Position numbers and translations under genes: made by a program. Below the pieces are notes generated by a model, which was not told the origin of the DNA, made no database searches, and saw only the letters and a program-made list of their open reading frames with translations. Source: an uncultured Lentisphaerota bacterium (GTDB lineage Bacteria; Verrucomicrobiota; Kiritimatiellia; CAIQIC01). From it: a stretch of DNA of 64,000 nt. Where the stretch lies: positions 1 through 64,000 of the forward strand of contig CAISWQ010000016.1 in NCBI GenBank assembly GCA_903889245.1, in the 5' to 3' direction. Shown piece after piece: positions 9,797-18,757 of this stretch (position 1 is its first letter; each line of letters opens with the position of its first letter).

Positions 9797-9880
9797 CCTT
9801 CCCCCATCCTGGAAATTTTTCCGCGCGTTTGTCCAAGCCTTGGAACAACCACTCCGTTCCCTTTCCAAGCCTGGGAATTT
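9797..9880. repeat. palindrome cluster B (3 copies, one degenerate)
   Basis: Copies at about 9797-9815 (degenerate, CCCCATCCTGG), 9832-9846 and 9862-9880 occupy the gap between cheD and cheY. Since both flanking genes belong to the same apparent operon, the repeats are unlikely to act here as simple transcription terminators. Confidence 0.75.
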
Positions 9881-9911
9881 CCCCGGGACGCCGGCTGCTG
9901 GAGGATTCATC

Positions 9912-10295
9912 ATGGGCTATAACATCCTGATCGTGGACGATTCGCTGACCGCGCGCACCTTCATCGCGCGCACACTCGAAATCTCCGGCCTCGAGCTCCA
10001 GCAGGTCTATCAGGCCCGCCATGGCCAGGAGGCGCTCGACCTGCTCCAGCGCGAGTGGGTGGACATGGTCTTCGTGGACATCAATATGCCCGTGATGAAC
10101 GGCGTCGAGCTCGTCCGCAAGATGCGCGCGACCGACCTGCTCAAGGCCGTCCCGGTGATCGTGGTTTCCACCGACCGCAGCGCGCAACGCATGAGCGAAC
10201 TTAAAGCCGCGGGTGTTCAGGCCTACCTGACCAAGCCCATCACGCCGGAGGAACTCAAGAACACCGTCGAACGGTTCCTGCAGCCAGCCGCCTAG
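9912..10295 (+). CDS. cheY: chemotaxis response regulator CheY
   Basis: A single-domain receiver of 127 residues. The acidic pair Asp9/Asp10, the phospho-acceptor Asp56 (VDINMP), Ser86 (VVSTD), Tyr105 and Lys108 (TKP) are all present. ATG 9912 (MGYNILIVDDS) is chosen because it begins exactly at the first strand of the receiver fold; the same frame is open upstream, but there it only translates palindromic repeats. Phosphorylated by CheA, it would act on the flagellar motor or a pilus system; no motility genes are in this window, so the output is unknown. Confidence 0.95.
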   Translation: MGYNILIVDDSLTARTFIARTLEISGLELQQVYQARHGQEALDLLQREWVDMVFVDINMPVMNGVELVRKMRATDLLKAVPVIVVSTDRSAQRMSELKAAGVQAYLTKPITPEELKNTVERFLQPAA

Positions 10296-10303
10296 GAGCA
10301 CGC

Positions 10304-10756
10304 ATGAGCAACGATAACATCACCCTCCTCGGCGAAGTCACCATTGAGATTCTGGAACGCTTCGCATTCCTGCTCGGCGATCCCGCGGCGGCGGGCGCCG
10401 CGCCCGCGCCGCCCGCAGCCGCCTGGCTTACCACGATGACCTTCACCGGCCCGCGGCGCGGCACGCTCGGCCTCGCCACCACCGCTGCGCTGGCCCGCAC
10501 GATGGCTGCCAACCTCTTCGGCCGCGAGCCCGGCGAGGTCACCGACGAGGAGGCCGCCGACGCGCTCAAGGAATTTCTCAACGTCGCCTGCGGCGATTAC
10601 CTCCACGAACTGGAGGGCAACGAGCCGCTTTATGACCTCTCGGCACCCGTCGTCGTCCCGGCCGACCGCGCCGCGCTGATGGCGCGCCTGGCCGGCCGTG
10701 AGCAGTACGCGTTGAACGTGGAAGGCCAGCCGCTGTTCGTATTCCTCGGGGACTAA
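10304..10756 (+). CDS. cheX: CheX-like CheY-P phosphatase
   Basis: A 150-residue protein with the CheC/CheX/FliY fold pattern. The catalytic signature Glu-x-x-Asn appears in DALKEFLNVACGDYL, and the closing VEGQPLFVFLGD is typical of CheX-type proteins. CheX removes phosphate from CheY-P, usually as a dimer. A ribosome-binding site AGGAG lies just before the ATG. The alanine/proline insertion near residues 27-41 is unusual. The name rests on the motif and on position between cheY and cheB, with cheD nearby. Confidence 0.75.
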   Translation: MSNDNITLLGEVTIEILERFAFLLGDPAAAGAAPAPPAAAWLTTMTFTGPRRGTLGLATTAALARTMAANLFGREPGEVTDEEAADALKEFLNVACGDYLHELEGNEPLYDLSAPVVVPADRAALMARLAGREQYALNVEGQPLFVFLGD

Positions 10757-10758
10757 GG

Positions 10759-11799
10759 ATGACCGAGAAGATCAAGGTCCTGCTGGTGGATGATTCCGCA
10801 GTCGTGCGCGAAGTGCTGGCCGCCGAGCTGGCGCGTGACCCGCAACTCGTCATGATCGGCACCGCGCCCGACGCTTTCATCGCCCGCGACAAGATCATCA
10901 AGCTCGCGCCCGACGTGGTCCTGCTCGATATCGAGATGCCGCGCATGGATGGCCTGACCTTTTTGCGCCGCCTGATGCACTACCGCCCGCTCCCGGTGAT
11001 CATCGTCTCCTCGCTGACGCAGCCCGGCGGCCGATTGGCGCTCGAGGCCATCGCCGCAGGCGCGGTGGACGTGGCCTGCAAGCCCGGCCCCGGCCTGCCG
11101 CTCGCCGAGATGACCGAGATGCTGACGACCAAGATCAAGGCCGCGGCCGCCGCGCAACTGGAGCGGATGCGCGCGCTCAACGGCGTCAACCATGGGCCGC
11201 TTGAACCGTTGCCGTTGGCGACCGCGCCACGCCGTATCGTCGCCATCGGCGCCTCCACCGGCGGCACGCAGGCCATCGAGCAGATTCTATCGCGCTTCCC
11301 GGAGAACGGCCCGGCGACCCTGATCGTCCAGCATATGCCCGCCTACTTCACCGCCTCCTTCGCCGAGCGCCTGAACAAACTCTGCGCCATGGAAGTCCGC
11401 GAGGCCGCCGACCGTGACCAGGTCCAGCCCGGCCTCGCACTGATCGCGCCCGGCAACAAGCACATGCTGCTGCGCCAGCGTGGCGAAGCGCTCGCCGTCG
11501 AGATCAAGGATGGCCCGATGGTCCACCACCAGCGGCCGAGCGTGGAGGTGTTCTTCCAATCCGTCGCCTGCTGCGGCGGGGTCAAGGCCGCGGCGGCCTT
11601 GTTGACCGGCATGGGTAGCGATGGAGCGCAAGGGCTGCTCGCGCTGCGCCAGAAGGGCGCCTACACCCTCGCCCAGGATCAGGCGACCTCGGTCGTCTTC
11701 GGCATGCCCGCCGAGGCCATCAAGCTGGGCGCCGCCACGGAGGTCGCCCCCCTGCCGCACATCGCCGAGCTGTTGCTGCGTCACGCCTGCGAAGCTTGA
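10759..11799 (+). CDS. cheB: chemotaxis response regulator and protein-glutamate methylesterase CheB
   Basis: A 346-residue two-domain enzyme. The N-terminal receiver has Asp11/Asp12 and the phospho-acceptor Asp57 (LLDIEMPRMDG). The C-terminal methylesterase has the triad Ser166 (GASTGG), His192 (QHMP) and Asp288 (GMGSDGA), with the same spacing as Salmonella CheB. It removes receptor methyl groups when phosphorylated by CheA. It starts two bases after the cheX stop codon and ends with TTGA overlapping the start of glpD. Confidence 0.95.
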   Translation: MTEKIKVLLVDDSAVVREVLAAELARDPQLVMIGTAPDAFIARDKIIKLAPDVVLLDIEMPRMDGLTFLRRLMHYRPLPVIIVSSLTQPGGRLALEAIAAGAVDVACKPGPGLPLAEMTEMLTTKIKAAAAAQLERMRALNGVNHGPLEPLPLATAPRRIVAIGASTGGTQAIEQILSRFPENGPATLIVQHMPAYFTASFAERLNKLCAMEVREAADRDQVQPGLALIAPGNKHMLLRQRGEALAVEIKDGPMVHHQRPSVEVFFQSVACCGGVKAAAALLTGMGSDGAQGLLALRQKGAYTLAQDQATSVVFGMPAEAIKLGAATEVAPLPHIAELLLRHACEA

Positions 11800-13535
11800 G
11801 CACCTCCTCTGGTCGCCCCACTTCCGCGTTGCAATTTCCGGGGCCAGCGTTTATTCCGACTCCCGTGCAACGTAACCTGAAGCCACTGGCGGACGAGACT
11901 TTTGACCTGCTGATCATCGGCGGCGGCGTCAACGGCCTCGCGACCGCATGGGACGCCACACTGCGTGGCCTGAAGGTGGCGCTGGTGGAGAAGGCCGACT
12001 TCGGCGGGCAGACCTCGTCGGCGACGCTCAAGATCATCCACGGCGGGCTGCGCTATCTTCAACATCTCGATTTCCGCCGGATGCGCGAGAGCATCCGCGA
12101 GCGCAGCGCGTTGCTGCGCCTCGCCCCGCATCTCGCCAGCCCGATGCCGTTCCTCGTCCCCACCTATGGCCACCTGATGCAGGGTATGGAAGTCATGGCC
12201 GCGGCGATGCTGATGAACGACCTCATCAGTTGCGACCGCAACCGCGGCCAGCCCGATCCCGACCGGCAACTACCCTCTGGCCAATTTCTTTCCAAACGTG
12301 CGACGCTCGACCTCGGGCCCGGCATTTCCGAAAAGGGCCTGACCGGCGGCGTGATTTTTTATGACGGCCAGATGTTCAACTCCGAGCGGCTTTCGCTCGC
12401 CTTCGGCCTCGCCGCGACCGCGGCCGGCGCGCAGCTCGCCAATTACGTCGGCGCCATCCGCCTCCTGCGCGCAGGCGACCGCGTGACGGGCGCGCGCTGC
12501 CGCGACCTGGAAACCGGCGCGGAATTCGACGTGCGCGCGACCGTCACGGCGAACATGAGCGGCCCTTGGTCCGATATCGTGCTCGGCCTGCTGGAGCGGC
12601 CCGACCCGCCGCGGCAGGTCGTGCGCTCGAAGGGCATCCAGATCGTCGCGCCGCTGCTCTATGGCAAGGTCGCCGTGGCTGTGCCGAGTGCCTACACGGA
12701 TCCCGACGCCGTCCTCGCGCGCGGCACGCGCAACTTCTTCATCACGCCCTGGCGCGGCACGTCGCTGATCGGCACCACCGACACGGTCTATCGCGGCGAC
12801 CCCGACAACTTCCGCATCACCGACCGCGACATCCGCGACTTCGTCGCCGAGATCAACCAGTCGCTGCCCTGCGCCCACCTCGCGTGCGAGCAGGTGCCCT
12901 TCGCGTTTGGCGGCCTGCGGCCGATCACCGAGAAGAACATAGACACCGGCTCGACCGTCGCGCGCAAATACGAGATCTACGACCATGCACAGGATTTGAG
13001 GCTTGCCGGCCTGTTGAGCGTCATCGGCGTCAAGTACACCACTGCGCGCTTCCTCGGTGAGCAGGTGACGGACGCCGTCTTCCAGAAACTCGGCAGGACT
13101 TCGCCGCCCTGTGTCACGCTCCACACACCGCTCGCCGGCGGCAAAACCGGCGTGTGGGCCGGCTTCGAGCGGGCCGCGCTCGCCGCCGCGCCCGCCGGCC
13201 TCAGCGCCACCACCATGCGTCACCTCGCCCACAGCTACGGTGCCGACTACAAGCTTGTCCTCGACCTTGTCCACAAGGAGCCCGGCACCGTGGCGCTGCT
13301 GCCCGGGAGCAGCGAAGTGATCGCCGCCGAGGTGCTGTACGCGGTCCGCGCCGAAAGCGCGCGCAAGCTGGAGGATGTGGTGCTGCGCCGCACCGACCTC
13401 GGCGCGCAAGGCCAGCCCAGCCCCGCCGCGCTCGCCGCCTGCGCCGGCCTTATGGCGCACGAACTCGGCTGGGACGCCGCCCGCTGCACTCGCGAAATCA
13501 GCGAGACAGAAACCCGTTTCAAGTTCGTGGCTTGA
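11796..13535 (+). CDS. glpD: FAD-dependent glycerol-3-phosphate dehydrogenase
   Basis: A 579-residue flavoenzyme that oxidises sn-glycerol 3-phosphate to dihydroxyacetone phosphate and passes electrons to quinone at the membrane. The FAD-binding start FDLLIIGGGVNGLATAWDA, the KIIHGGLRYLQ segment, FITPWRGTSLIGTTD and the C-terminal helical domain are all typical of GlpD. The start is either TTG 11796, which overlaps the cheB stop codon as TTGA, or GTG 11865 nearer the FAD motif. Physical coupling of a glycerol-phosphate enzyme to a chemosensory operon is unusual; whether it reflects function or chance is unknown. Confidence 0.92.
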   Translation: MSTSSGRPTSALQFPGPAFIPTPVQRNLKPLADETFDLLIIGGGVNGLATAWDATLRGLKVALVEKADFGGQTSSATLKIIHGGLRYLQHLDFRRMRESIRERSALLRLAPHLASPMPFLVPTYGHLMQGMEVMAAAMLMNDLISCDRNRGQPDPDRQLPSGQFLSKRATLDLGPGISEKGLTGGVIFYDGQMFNSERLSLAFGLAATAAGAQLANYVGAIRLLRAGDRVTGARCRDLETGAEFDVRATVTANMSGPWSDIVLGLLERPDPPRQVVRSKGIQIVAPLLYGKVAVAVPSAYTDPDAVLARGTRNFFITPWRGTSLIGTTDTVYRGDPDNFRITDRDIRDFVAEINQSLPCAHLACEQVPFAFGGLRPITEKNIDTGSTVARKYEIYDHAQDLRLAGLLSVIGVKYTTARFLGEQVTDAVFQKLGRTSPPCVTLHTPLAGGKTGVWAGFERAALAAAPAGLSATTMRHLAHSYGADYKLVLDLVHKEPGTVALLPGSSEVIAAEVLYAVRAESARKLEDVVLRRTDLGAQGQPSPAALAACAGLMAHELGWDAARCTREISETETRFKFVA

Positions 13536-13583
13536 TTCTTCCAAGCCCCGGAAAAGCCACATTTTACTTTTCCAATCCTTGGA
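13536..13583. repeat. palindrome cluster C (2 copies)
   Basis: Copies at 13536-13556 (centre CCC) and 13568-13583 (centre TCC, right arm cut short) lie directly downstream of glpD. Confidence 0.8.
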
Positions 13584-13672
13584 TGGCACAGTTGACGATC
13601 AGAGCGATCAGCCCGATGCTTTTTTCTCCCCGGACTTGACTCCCCGACGCGTGCCTGCTTTCTATGCGGGCG

Positions 13673-16624
13673 ATGAAACTTTTTCGCATCCTCATGGTGG
13701 CCGGGGCGATGTCCTCCGCGATTGCGGGTGCGGAGCTCACCGGCGTTCCGGCGCAGGCGCGCTGGCTCTGGTTCCCGGAGACCGCGGCCGGCCACACGCC
13801 GCCCGCCGGCACGCGCTACTTCCGCACAGCGCTCGACCTGCCGACGAACCACACGATCTCGTGCGCGCACTTCGTCTTCAACGCCGACGACATCGGCCGC
13901 GCGCTCGTCAATGGTCAGCGTCTCAAGCCCAAGGACGGCGGCTGGCCGACGATAGACACCTTCGACGTGACGAGCCTGCTCCGGCCCGGCCGTAATGTCC
14001 TCGCCATCGAGGCCGATAACCACGCCTCCTCCGCGGGCGTCATCGGCTGGCTGATCGTGCGCGAGGGCCGGGCGAAGCGTGTGCGCGCCGTGACCGATGC
14101 CTCGTGGAAGACCTTCGACAAGCATGTGCAGGGTTGGGAACAGCCGCAGTTCAATGACGCGGCCTGGCCGGCGGCCAAGGTCCTCGGCGATGTGACGATG
14201 GCGCCGTGGGGCGGCAAGATGCGGTACGACATCGTCCCGCTGATGGCACTCGCCAAGCCGCGCGGCGAGCAGCCCCTCTCCGCCGCGCAGGCGCAGGAGT
14301 TGATCGAGGAGGACTGGCTCTTCCAGGCCAGCGACCTCACCACCGCGCAGCGCGCGCTCGACGAGGCCGGCTGGACGCGCGACCTCGCCGCGCGCCTCGC
14401 GCAGCAGACGCCCGCGCCCGACTGCGCACCGGAGTTGGCCAGGCTCGCCGTGCTCGAAGCCGCGTTGCAGAAATTGCCGCCGACGCGGGACGACGACCAG
14501 ACGCGCGGCCTTTATCTCGCCATCCGCCGCCTCAAGCGCGGCTTGATGCTGCGCAATCCCCTGCTGAACTTCAACCAGGTGCTGCTCGTGGATGGCCCGA
14601 TGTATGCGGGCCGGCACGAGTCGGCGCACCGCAATGGCTATCACTACGGCAACCTCTCCGGCAGCCGCCTGCTCGTCCTCGATGGGCTGCGGCCCGACGG
14701 CGTCGAGCGCGAGCTGGTGCCCGGCGCCGAGGGCTACATCATGCGCATGGACCTGGCGTTCGACGCGCGCAAGGTGGTCTTCAGCCTGCGCCCGAAGGAT
14801 GAGAAAAGTTTCCACCTCTATGAAATCGGGCTTGATGGCGCGCACCGCCGCCAGCTCACCAAGAGCGCCTACGACGACATGGACCCGATCTATCTACCCG
14901 ACGGCCACATCGTCTTTTCCACCTCGCGCTGCAACTCCTACGTCCGCTGCCTGCCGCAGTCGGCCTCGACCGTCATCGCGCGCTGCAACGGCGATGGCCG
15001 CAACATCGTGATGCTCTCGCGTAACAACGAACCCGATTACACTCCGCAGCTTTTGCCCGATGGCCGCATCCTCTACACGCGCTGGGAATACACCGAGCGC
15101 CCGCTGTGGCGGCTGCAAAAGCTATGGACGATGAATCCCGATGGCACCGGCGAGGCGGTCTTCTGGGGCAACGGCAGCGCGCATCCCGACGTGCTCTGGG
15201 AAGCGCGGCCGGTGCCCGGCAGCCAGCAGGTGATGTTCGTCGGCGTGGGGCATCACGATGTGATCAGCGGCTGCGCCGGCCTGCTGGATGTGACCCGCGG
15301 CCTGCAATGGCCCGACGGCATCACGAAGATCACCAAGGAAATTCCGTGGCCGGAGGTCGGCGAACCCGAAGGCGGCAGCCCGCTCGCCTCACCGCGCTAT
15401 CACACCAGCGGTGGCCTGCACTCCGTCCGCTCCCCCTACCCGCTCGGCCCGGAGGATTTTCTCGTCAGCGCCGCGCGCCGCGCGGGCGACGACTTCGCGC
15501 TCTACCTGATGGACATCCACGGCAATCGCGAACTGCTCTACGCCGGACGGCAGACCGTCTGGTATGCGCAGCCGGTCCGGCCGCGCACGCCGCCGCCGGT
15601 GATCCCCAACCGCACCGCGTGGCCCGCGGCCGGCGAACTGCCGCAGCCCGGCGTGCTGTTCAGCCCGAATGTGTACTCCGGCGGCTCCGGCCTTCCGCCC
15701 GGCTCCGTGAAATTCTTGCGTGTGATCGAGATGGATGCGAAGACTTACAGCATGGGCTTCAAGTCGTGGCGGCACTCCGGCCCCGCGATCTCCGTCATCC
15801 AGGAGGACGGCGTCAAGCGCATCCTCGGCACCGTGCCGGTCCAGCGCGATGGCTCCGTGGCGTTCAAGGTCCCCGCCGGCCGCGCGCTGCATTTCCAACT
15901 GCTCGACGAGCGCGGCCGCTGTATCCAGCTCATGCGCTCGTTCACCGGCGTCATGCCCGGCGAGACGCGCGGCTGCCTCGGCTGCCATGCGCTGCACACG
16001 GCGACACCGGAGGCACGCTCCACCGCGCTCGCACTCCGCAGCGCGCCCGCCGCACTCACGCCGCCGCCGTGGGGCGCAGGCACCTCGGTCAGCTACGAGC
16101 GCTTTTGCCAGCCGATCCTCGACAAGCATTGCGGCGCGTGCCACCAAGGCAACGGCAAGGCCCGCGCCAAGTTCGATATGACCCTGCGCGGCGGCGTGCC
16201 GGAAATAGGTATCACGGATCCCAAGCTGTGGCCGTTCAAGGAGCCTTACATGACGCTCGTCGGCAACGCGTGGGCCGGGCCGAAACCGGAGGGCCAGGGC
16301 GCCGCGCTCGGCCTCGCCGGCTGCCTCAACGTGGAAGTGCAGCACACCTACGGCCCGCTCGCGCCGCTGACCATGCTCTCCGGCACCAGCCGCCTGATTG
16401 ACCTCGTCACCAGCGGCCAGCATCACAACGTGAAGGTGGCGGGCGAGGATTTGCAACGCCTGATCGCGTGGGTGGATTGCAACTGCGTCTACCGCGGCGA
16501 TGAAGAAGTCCGGCAGATACCCGATCCCCCGCCGCAAGTCGCCAGCCACTTCCCCGTCCCCGTCAAAACCAAAACCGCGCCCCTCATCCAGCGCCTGCAA
16601 CCGGTGAGCGACCACCTGCGGTGA
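13673..16624 (+). CDS. exported hydrazine-synthase-alpha-like haem-binding protein
   Basis: A 983-residue protein with a signal peptide (MKLFRILMVAGAMSSAIAGA). A beta-sandwich like the N-terminal domains of glycosidases comes first (about residues 25-180), then a helical stretch, then a TolB/beta-propeller-like region (YIMRMDLAFDARKVVFSL, QLLPDGRILYTRWEY, HDVISGC) of the kind annotated as hydrazine synthase alpha subunit middle domain. The end has two c-type haem motifs, CLGCH near residue 768 and CGACH near 819. True hydrazine synthase belongs to anammox bacteria; homologues are widespread in PVC genomes with unknown function, so no reaction is claimed. A start three codons upstream (13664) is also possible. 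Confidence 0.75.
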   Translation: MKLFRILMVAGAMSSAIAGAELTGVPAQARWLWFPETAAGHTPPAGTRYFRTALDLPTNHTISCAHFVFNADDIGRALVNGQRLKPKDGGWPTIDTFDVTSLLRPGRNVLAIEADNHASSAGVIGWLIVREGRAKRVRAVTDASWKTFDKHVQGWEQPQFNDAAWPAAKVLGDVTMAPWGGKMRYDIVPLMALAKPRGEQPLSAAQAQELIEEDWLFQASDLTTAQRALDEAGWTRDLAARLAQQTPAPDCAPELARLAVLEAALQKLPPTRDDDQTRGLYLAIRRLKRGLMLRNPLLNFNQVLLVDGPMYAGRHESAHRNGYHYGNLSGSRLLVLDGLRPDGVERELVPGAEGYIMRMDLAFDARKVVFSLRPKDEKSFHLYEIGLDGAHRRQLTKSAYDDMDPIYLPDGHIVFSTSRCNSYVRCLPQSASTVIARCNGDGRNIVMLSRNNEPDYTPQLLPDGRILYTRWEYTERPLWRLQKLWTMNPDGTGEAVFWGNGSAHPDVLWEARPVPGSQQVMFVGVGHHDVISGCAGLLDVTRGLQWPDGITKITKEIPWPEVGEPEGGSPLASPRYHTSGGLHSVRSPYPLGPEDFLVSAARRAGDDFALYLMDIHGNRELLYAGRQTVWYAQPVRPRTPPPVIPNRTAWPAAGELPQPGVLFSPNVYSGGSGLPPGSVKFLRVIEMDAKTYSMGFKSWRHSGPAISVIQEDGVKRILGTVPVQRDGSVAFKVPAGRALHFQLLDERGRCIQLMRSFTGVMPGETRGCLGCHALHTATPEARSTALALRSAPAALTPPPWGAGTSVSYERFCQPILDKHCGACHQGNGKARAKFDMTLRGGVPEIGITDPKLWPFKEPYMTLVGNAWAGPKPEGQGAALGLAGCLNVEVQHTYGPLAPLTMLSGTSRLIDLVTSGQHHNVKVAGEDLQRLIAWVDCNCVYRGDEEVRQIPDPPPQVASHFPVPVKTKTAPLIQRLQPVSDHLR

Positions 16625-16729
16625 AGCAACGTACGCAGAAATCCATGCACCGGGATGGACCGCATGTGCTCCCGCTTTTGCAGACACCGCCAGCAAGCGT
16701 GCCTGAAAAATACCAGTCAGAGATTGCGG

Positions 16730-16778
16730 TTTTCCAATCCTCGGAAAAGAATCCGCGTGCCTTTCCAATCCTTGAAAA
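16730..16778. repeat. palindrome cluster D (2 copies)
   Basis: Copies at 16730-16749 (centre TCC, one arm mismatch) and 16762-16778 (degenerate) separate the convergent exported haem protein gene and cstA. The other bases of 16625-16796 show no gene. Confidence 0.8.
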
Positions 16779-16796
16779 CCGGCGCCGGCCGCCGGT

Positions 16797-18617
16797 TCAG
16801 TCGGTGACATCCACGCTGGTCTCGGCTTTCTCCGGGCCGTTGTTCAGCCCTTCCGGCTCGCGGGTCTTCAGGAGCTTGAGCCACACGCGGACATTGTCGG
16901 CGATGACCACCGCGACGAGCACGAGGATCATGATGCTCAAGCTGACGTTGACCCAATTTTCCTTGGCCCAGAACATCTTGATGTTCAGTACATCGGCGCA
17001 GAAGGTGACGGCGACCAGGAAGAGGCAGGGGATGAGCGTGACGAGCGCGTAGCTCTTTTTGCGCGCGATGCGCAGGATGAGCGTGGTGCCGATGGCGAGC
17101 GCGAGCGCGGAGAGGGTCTGGTTCGCCGCGCCGAACATCGGCCAGATGCTGGAAATGTCGCCGGTCCAGAGGAGATAGCCCCACGCGAGCGAGACGGCCG
17201 CGCTGGTGAGGATCAGGCCGGGCTTCCACCCCACATCGCGGAAGCGCGGGTGCGCGTAGCCGAGCAGGTCCTGCAGAATGTAGCGGCCGACGCGCGTGCC
17301 GGCGTCAATCGTGGTCAAGATGAAGAGGGCCTCGAAGAGGATCAGGAACTGGAACATGTATTTCATCGAGGCACGCAGGGTTTCGCCGAGGCCGGCGAAG
17401 ATATGCGCCATGCCGACGGCGAGCGAGACCGCGCCGCCGGGCCGGTGCGCCACGTCGAGGCCGACCCACTCGCTCAACTTGGCCAGGTCCACCGGCTGCA
17501 TGCCGAGCTTGGCGAAGGACTCGGCGCTGGCGTTGATGGCGAAGTAGTCGGCGGGCATGAGCGTGGTGGCGGCGAAGAGGGCCATGAGCGAGACGAAGGC
17601 CTCGGTCAGCATCGCGCCATAGCTGATCATCGGGATCTGGCTTTCGCGCTCGACCATCTTGGGCGTCGTGCCGGAGCCGATCAGGGCGTGGAAGCCGCTG
17701 ATCGCGCCGCAGGCGATGGTGATGAAGACGTAGGGCCACCACGGGCCGCTGATGATCGGACCGCCACCGGCGCAGAACTTGGTGAGGAAATCCATCTTGA
17801 TGTCGGGATGCACGATGATCAGGCCGAGCGCCAGCGCGCCGACGACGCCGATCTTCATGTAGGTGCTCAAGTAGTCGCGCGGCGCCAGCAGCAGCCAGAC
17901 CGGCAGGGCGGCGGCGCAGAAGCCGTAGAGCGGCAGCACCCACGCGAGCGTCTTCTTCTCCAGCGTGAACCAACTGGCGATGCCCGACTCCGCCACCTGC
18001 GGACCGACGAAGACGGCGAGCACCACCAACCCCACCCCGACCAGCGAGCCGGAGAGAATCGCGCCCGGCCGCCACTTGAACATGTACCAGCCCACTCCCA
18101 TCGCAATCGGAATCGTCATGCCGATGGAGAAGACGCCCCACGGATTGTGATAGAGCGCGTTCTTCACCGCCTCCGCGAGGCCGGCCAGCGCCACGATGAT
18201 GATGAAGAGAATGCTCAACGCCGTCAGGAAGCCGGTCACCCGGCCCACGTCGCGCTTGGCGATGACGGAGATGGAGTGGCCGTCGTGGCGGATGGAGCCG
18301 AAGAGGATGATCATGTCGTGGACGCAACCGGCGAAGACGGAGCCGAGCAGAATCCACATGAAGCCCGGCCCCCAGCCATATTGTGCGGCGAGCGTCGGCC
18401 CGATCAGCGGCCCCGCGCCGGCGATGGCGGCGAAGTGATGGCCGAAGACCACCCACTTGTTCGTCGGCACATAATCGTGGCCGTTCTGGAGGCGGTGGGC
18501 CGGCGTCACGTGCGCGTCGTTCAGCATCAGCACCCTGGCGGCGATGAACGCGGCGTAGAAGCGGTAGGCCAGCGCGAAGACGCACAACGCGATCACCAGC
18601 AGCACGAGCGAGTTCAT
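16797..18617 (-). CDS. cstA: carbon starvation protein CstA, peptide/pyruvate transporter family
   Basis: A 606-residue integral membrane protein with about 15-16 hydrophobic segments. The family hallmarks NGHDYVPTNKWVVFGHHFAAIAGAGPLIGPTLAAQYGWGP near residues 47-85 and HALIGSGTTPKM in the middle are intact. CstA-type proteins import peptides or pyruvate when carbon is scarce. The ATG at 18617 matches the usual N-terminus. It is transcribed alone on the minus strand, diverging from the deacetylase-like gene across about 140 bases. Confidence 0.93.
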   Translation of the reverse strand: MNSLVLLVIALCVFALAYRFYAAFIAARVLMLNDAHVTPAHRLQNGHDYVPTNKWVVFGHHFAAIAGAGPLIGPTLAAQYGWGPGFMWILLGSVFAGCVHDMIILFGSIRHDGHSISVIAKRDVGRVTGFLTALSILFIIIVALAGLAEAVKNALYHNPWGVFSIGMTIPIAMGVGWYMFKWRPGAILSGSLVGVGLVVLAVFVGPQVAESGIASWFTLEKKTLAWVLPLYGFCAAALPVWLLLAPRDYLSTYMKIGVVGALALGLIIVHPDIKMDFLTKFCAGGGPIISGPWWPYVFITIACGAISGFHALIGSGTTPKMVERESQIPMISYGAMLTEAFVSLMALFAATTLMPADYFAINASAESFAKLGMQPVDLAKLSEWVGLDVAHRPGGAVSLAVGMAHIFAGLGETLRASMKYMFQFLILFEALFILTTIDAGTRVGRYILQDLLGYAHPRFRDVGWKPGLILTSAAVSLAWGYLLWTGDISSIWPMFGAANQTLSALALAIGTTLILRIARKKSYALVTLIPCLFLVAVTFCADVLNIKMFWAKENWVNVSLSIMILVLVAVVIADNVRVWLKLLKTREPEGLNNGPEKAETSVDVTD

Positions 18618-18712
18618 AGTTCAGCTTTCCGTGGATGTGGCCGCTAAGGTCGCAAATTTTTCCCGGAAGTCAACCCGCGGCTGCTGGACAGCGAGCGGAA
18701 AGCTACGCCGCA

Positions 18713-18741
18713 TTGACCGTCTGGCCCGTCCGTCATAGATT
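18713..18741 (+). promoter_or_regulatory. candidate sigma-70-type promoter
   Basis: TTGACC (18713-18718), a 17-base spacer and TAGATT (18736-18741) precede the deacetylase-like gene. Initiation about 7 bases downstream would leave a leader of only about 10 bases before ATG 18758. Read by eye; moderate match. Confidence 0.35.
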
Positions 18742-18757
18742 GGCCGCGCGACGCATT

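Noticed and set aside
9797-9880. The palindromes as rho-independent terminators
   Set aside because: The stems are AT-rich at the base, lack a GC stem plus T-run design, and occur between genes of one operon (cheD-cheY) and inside coding regions.
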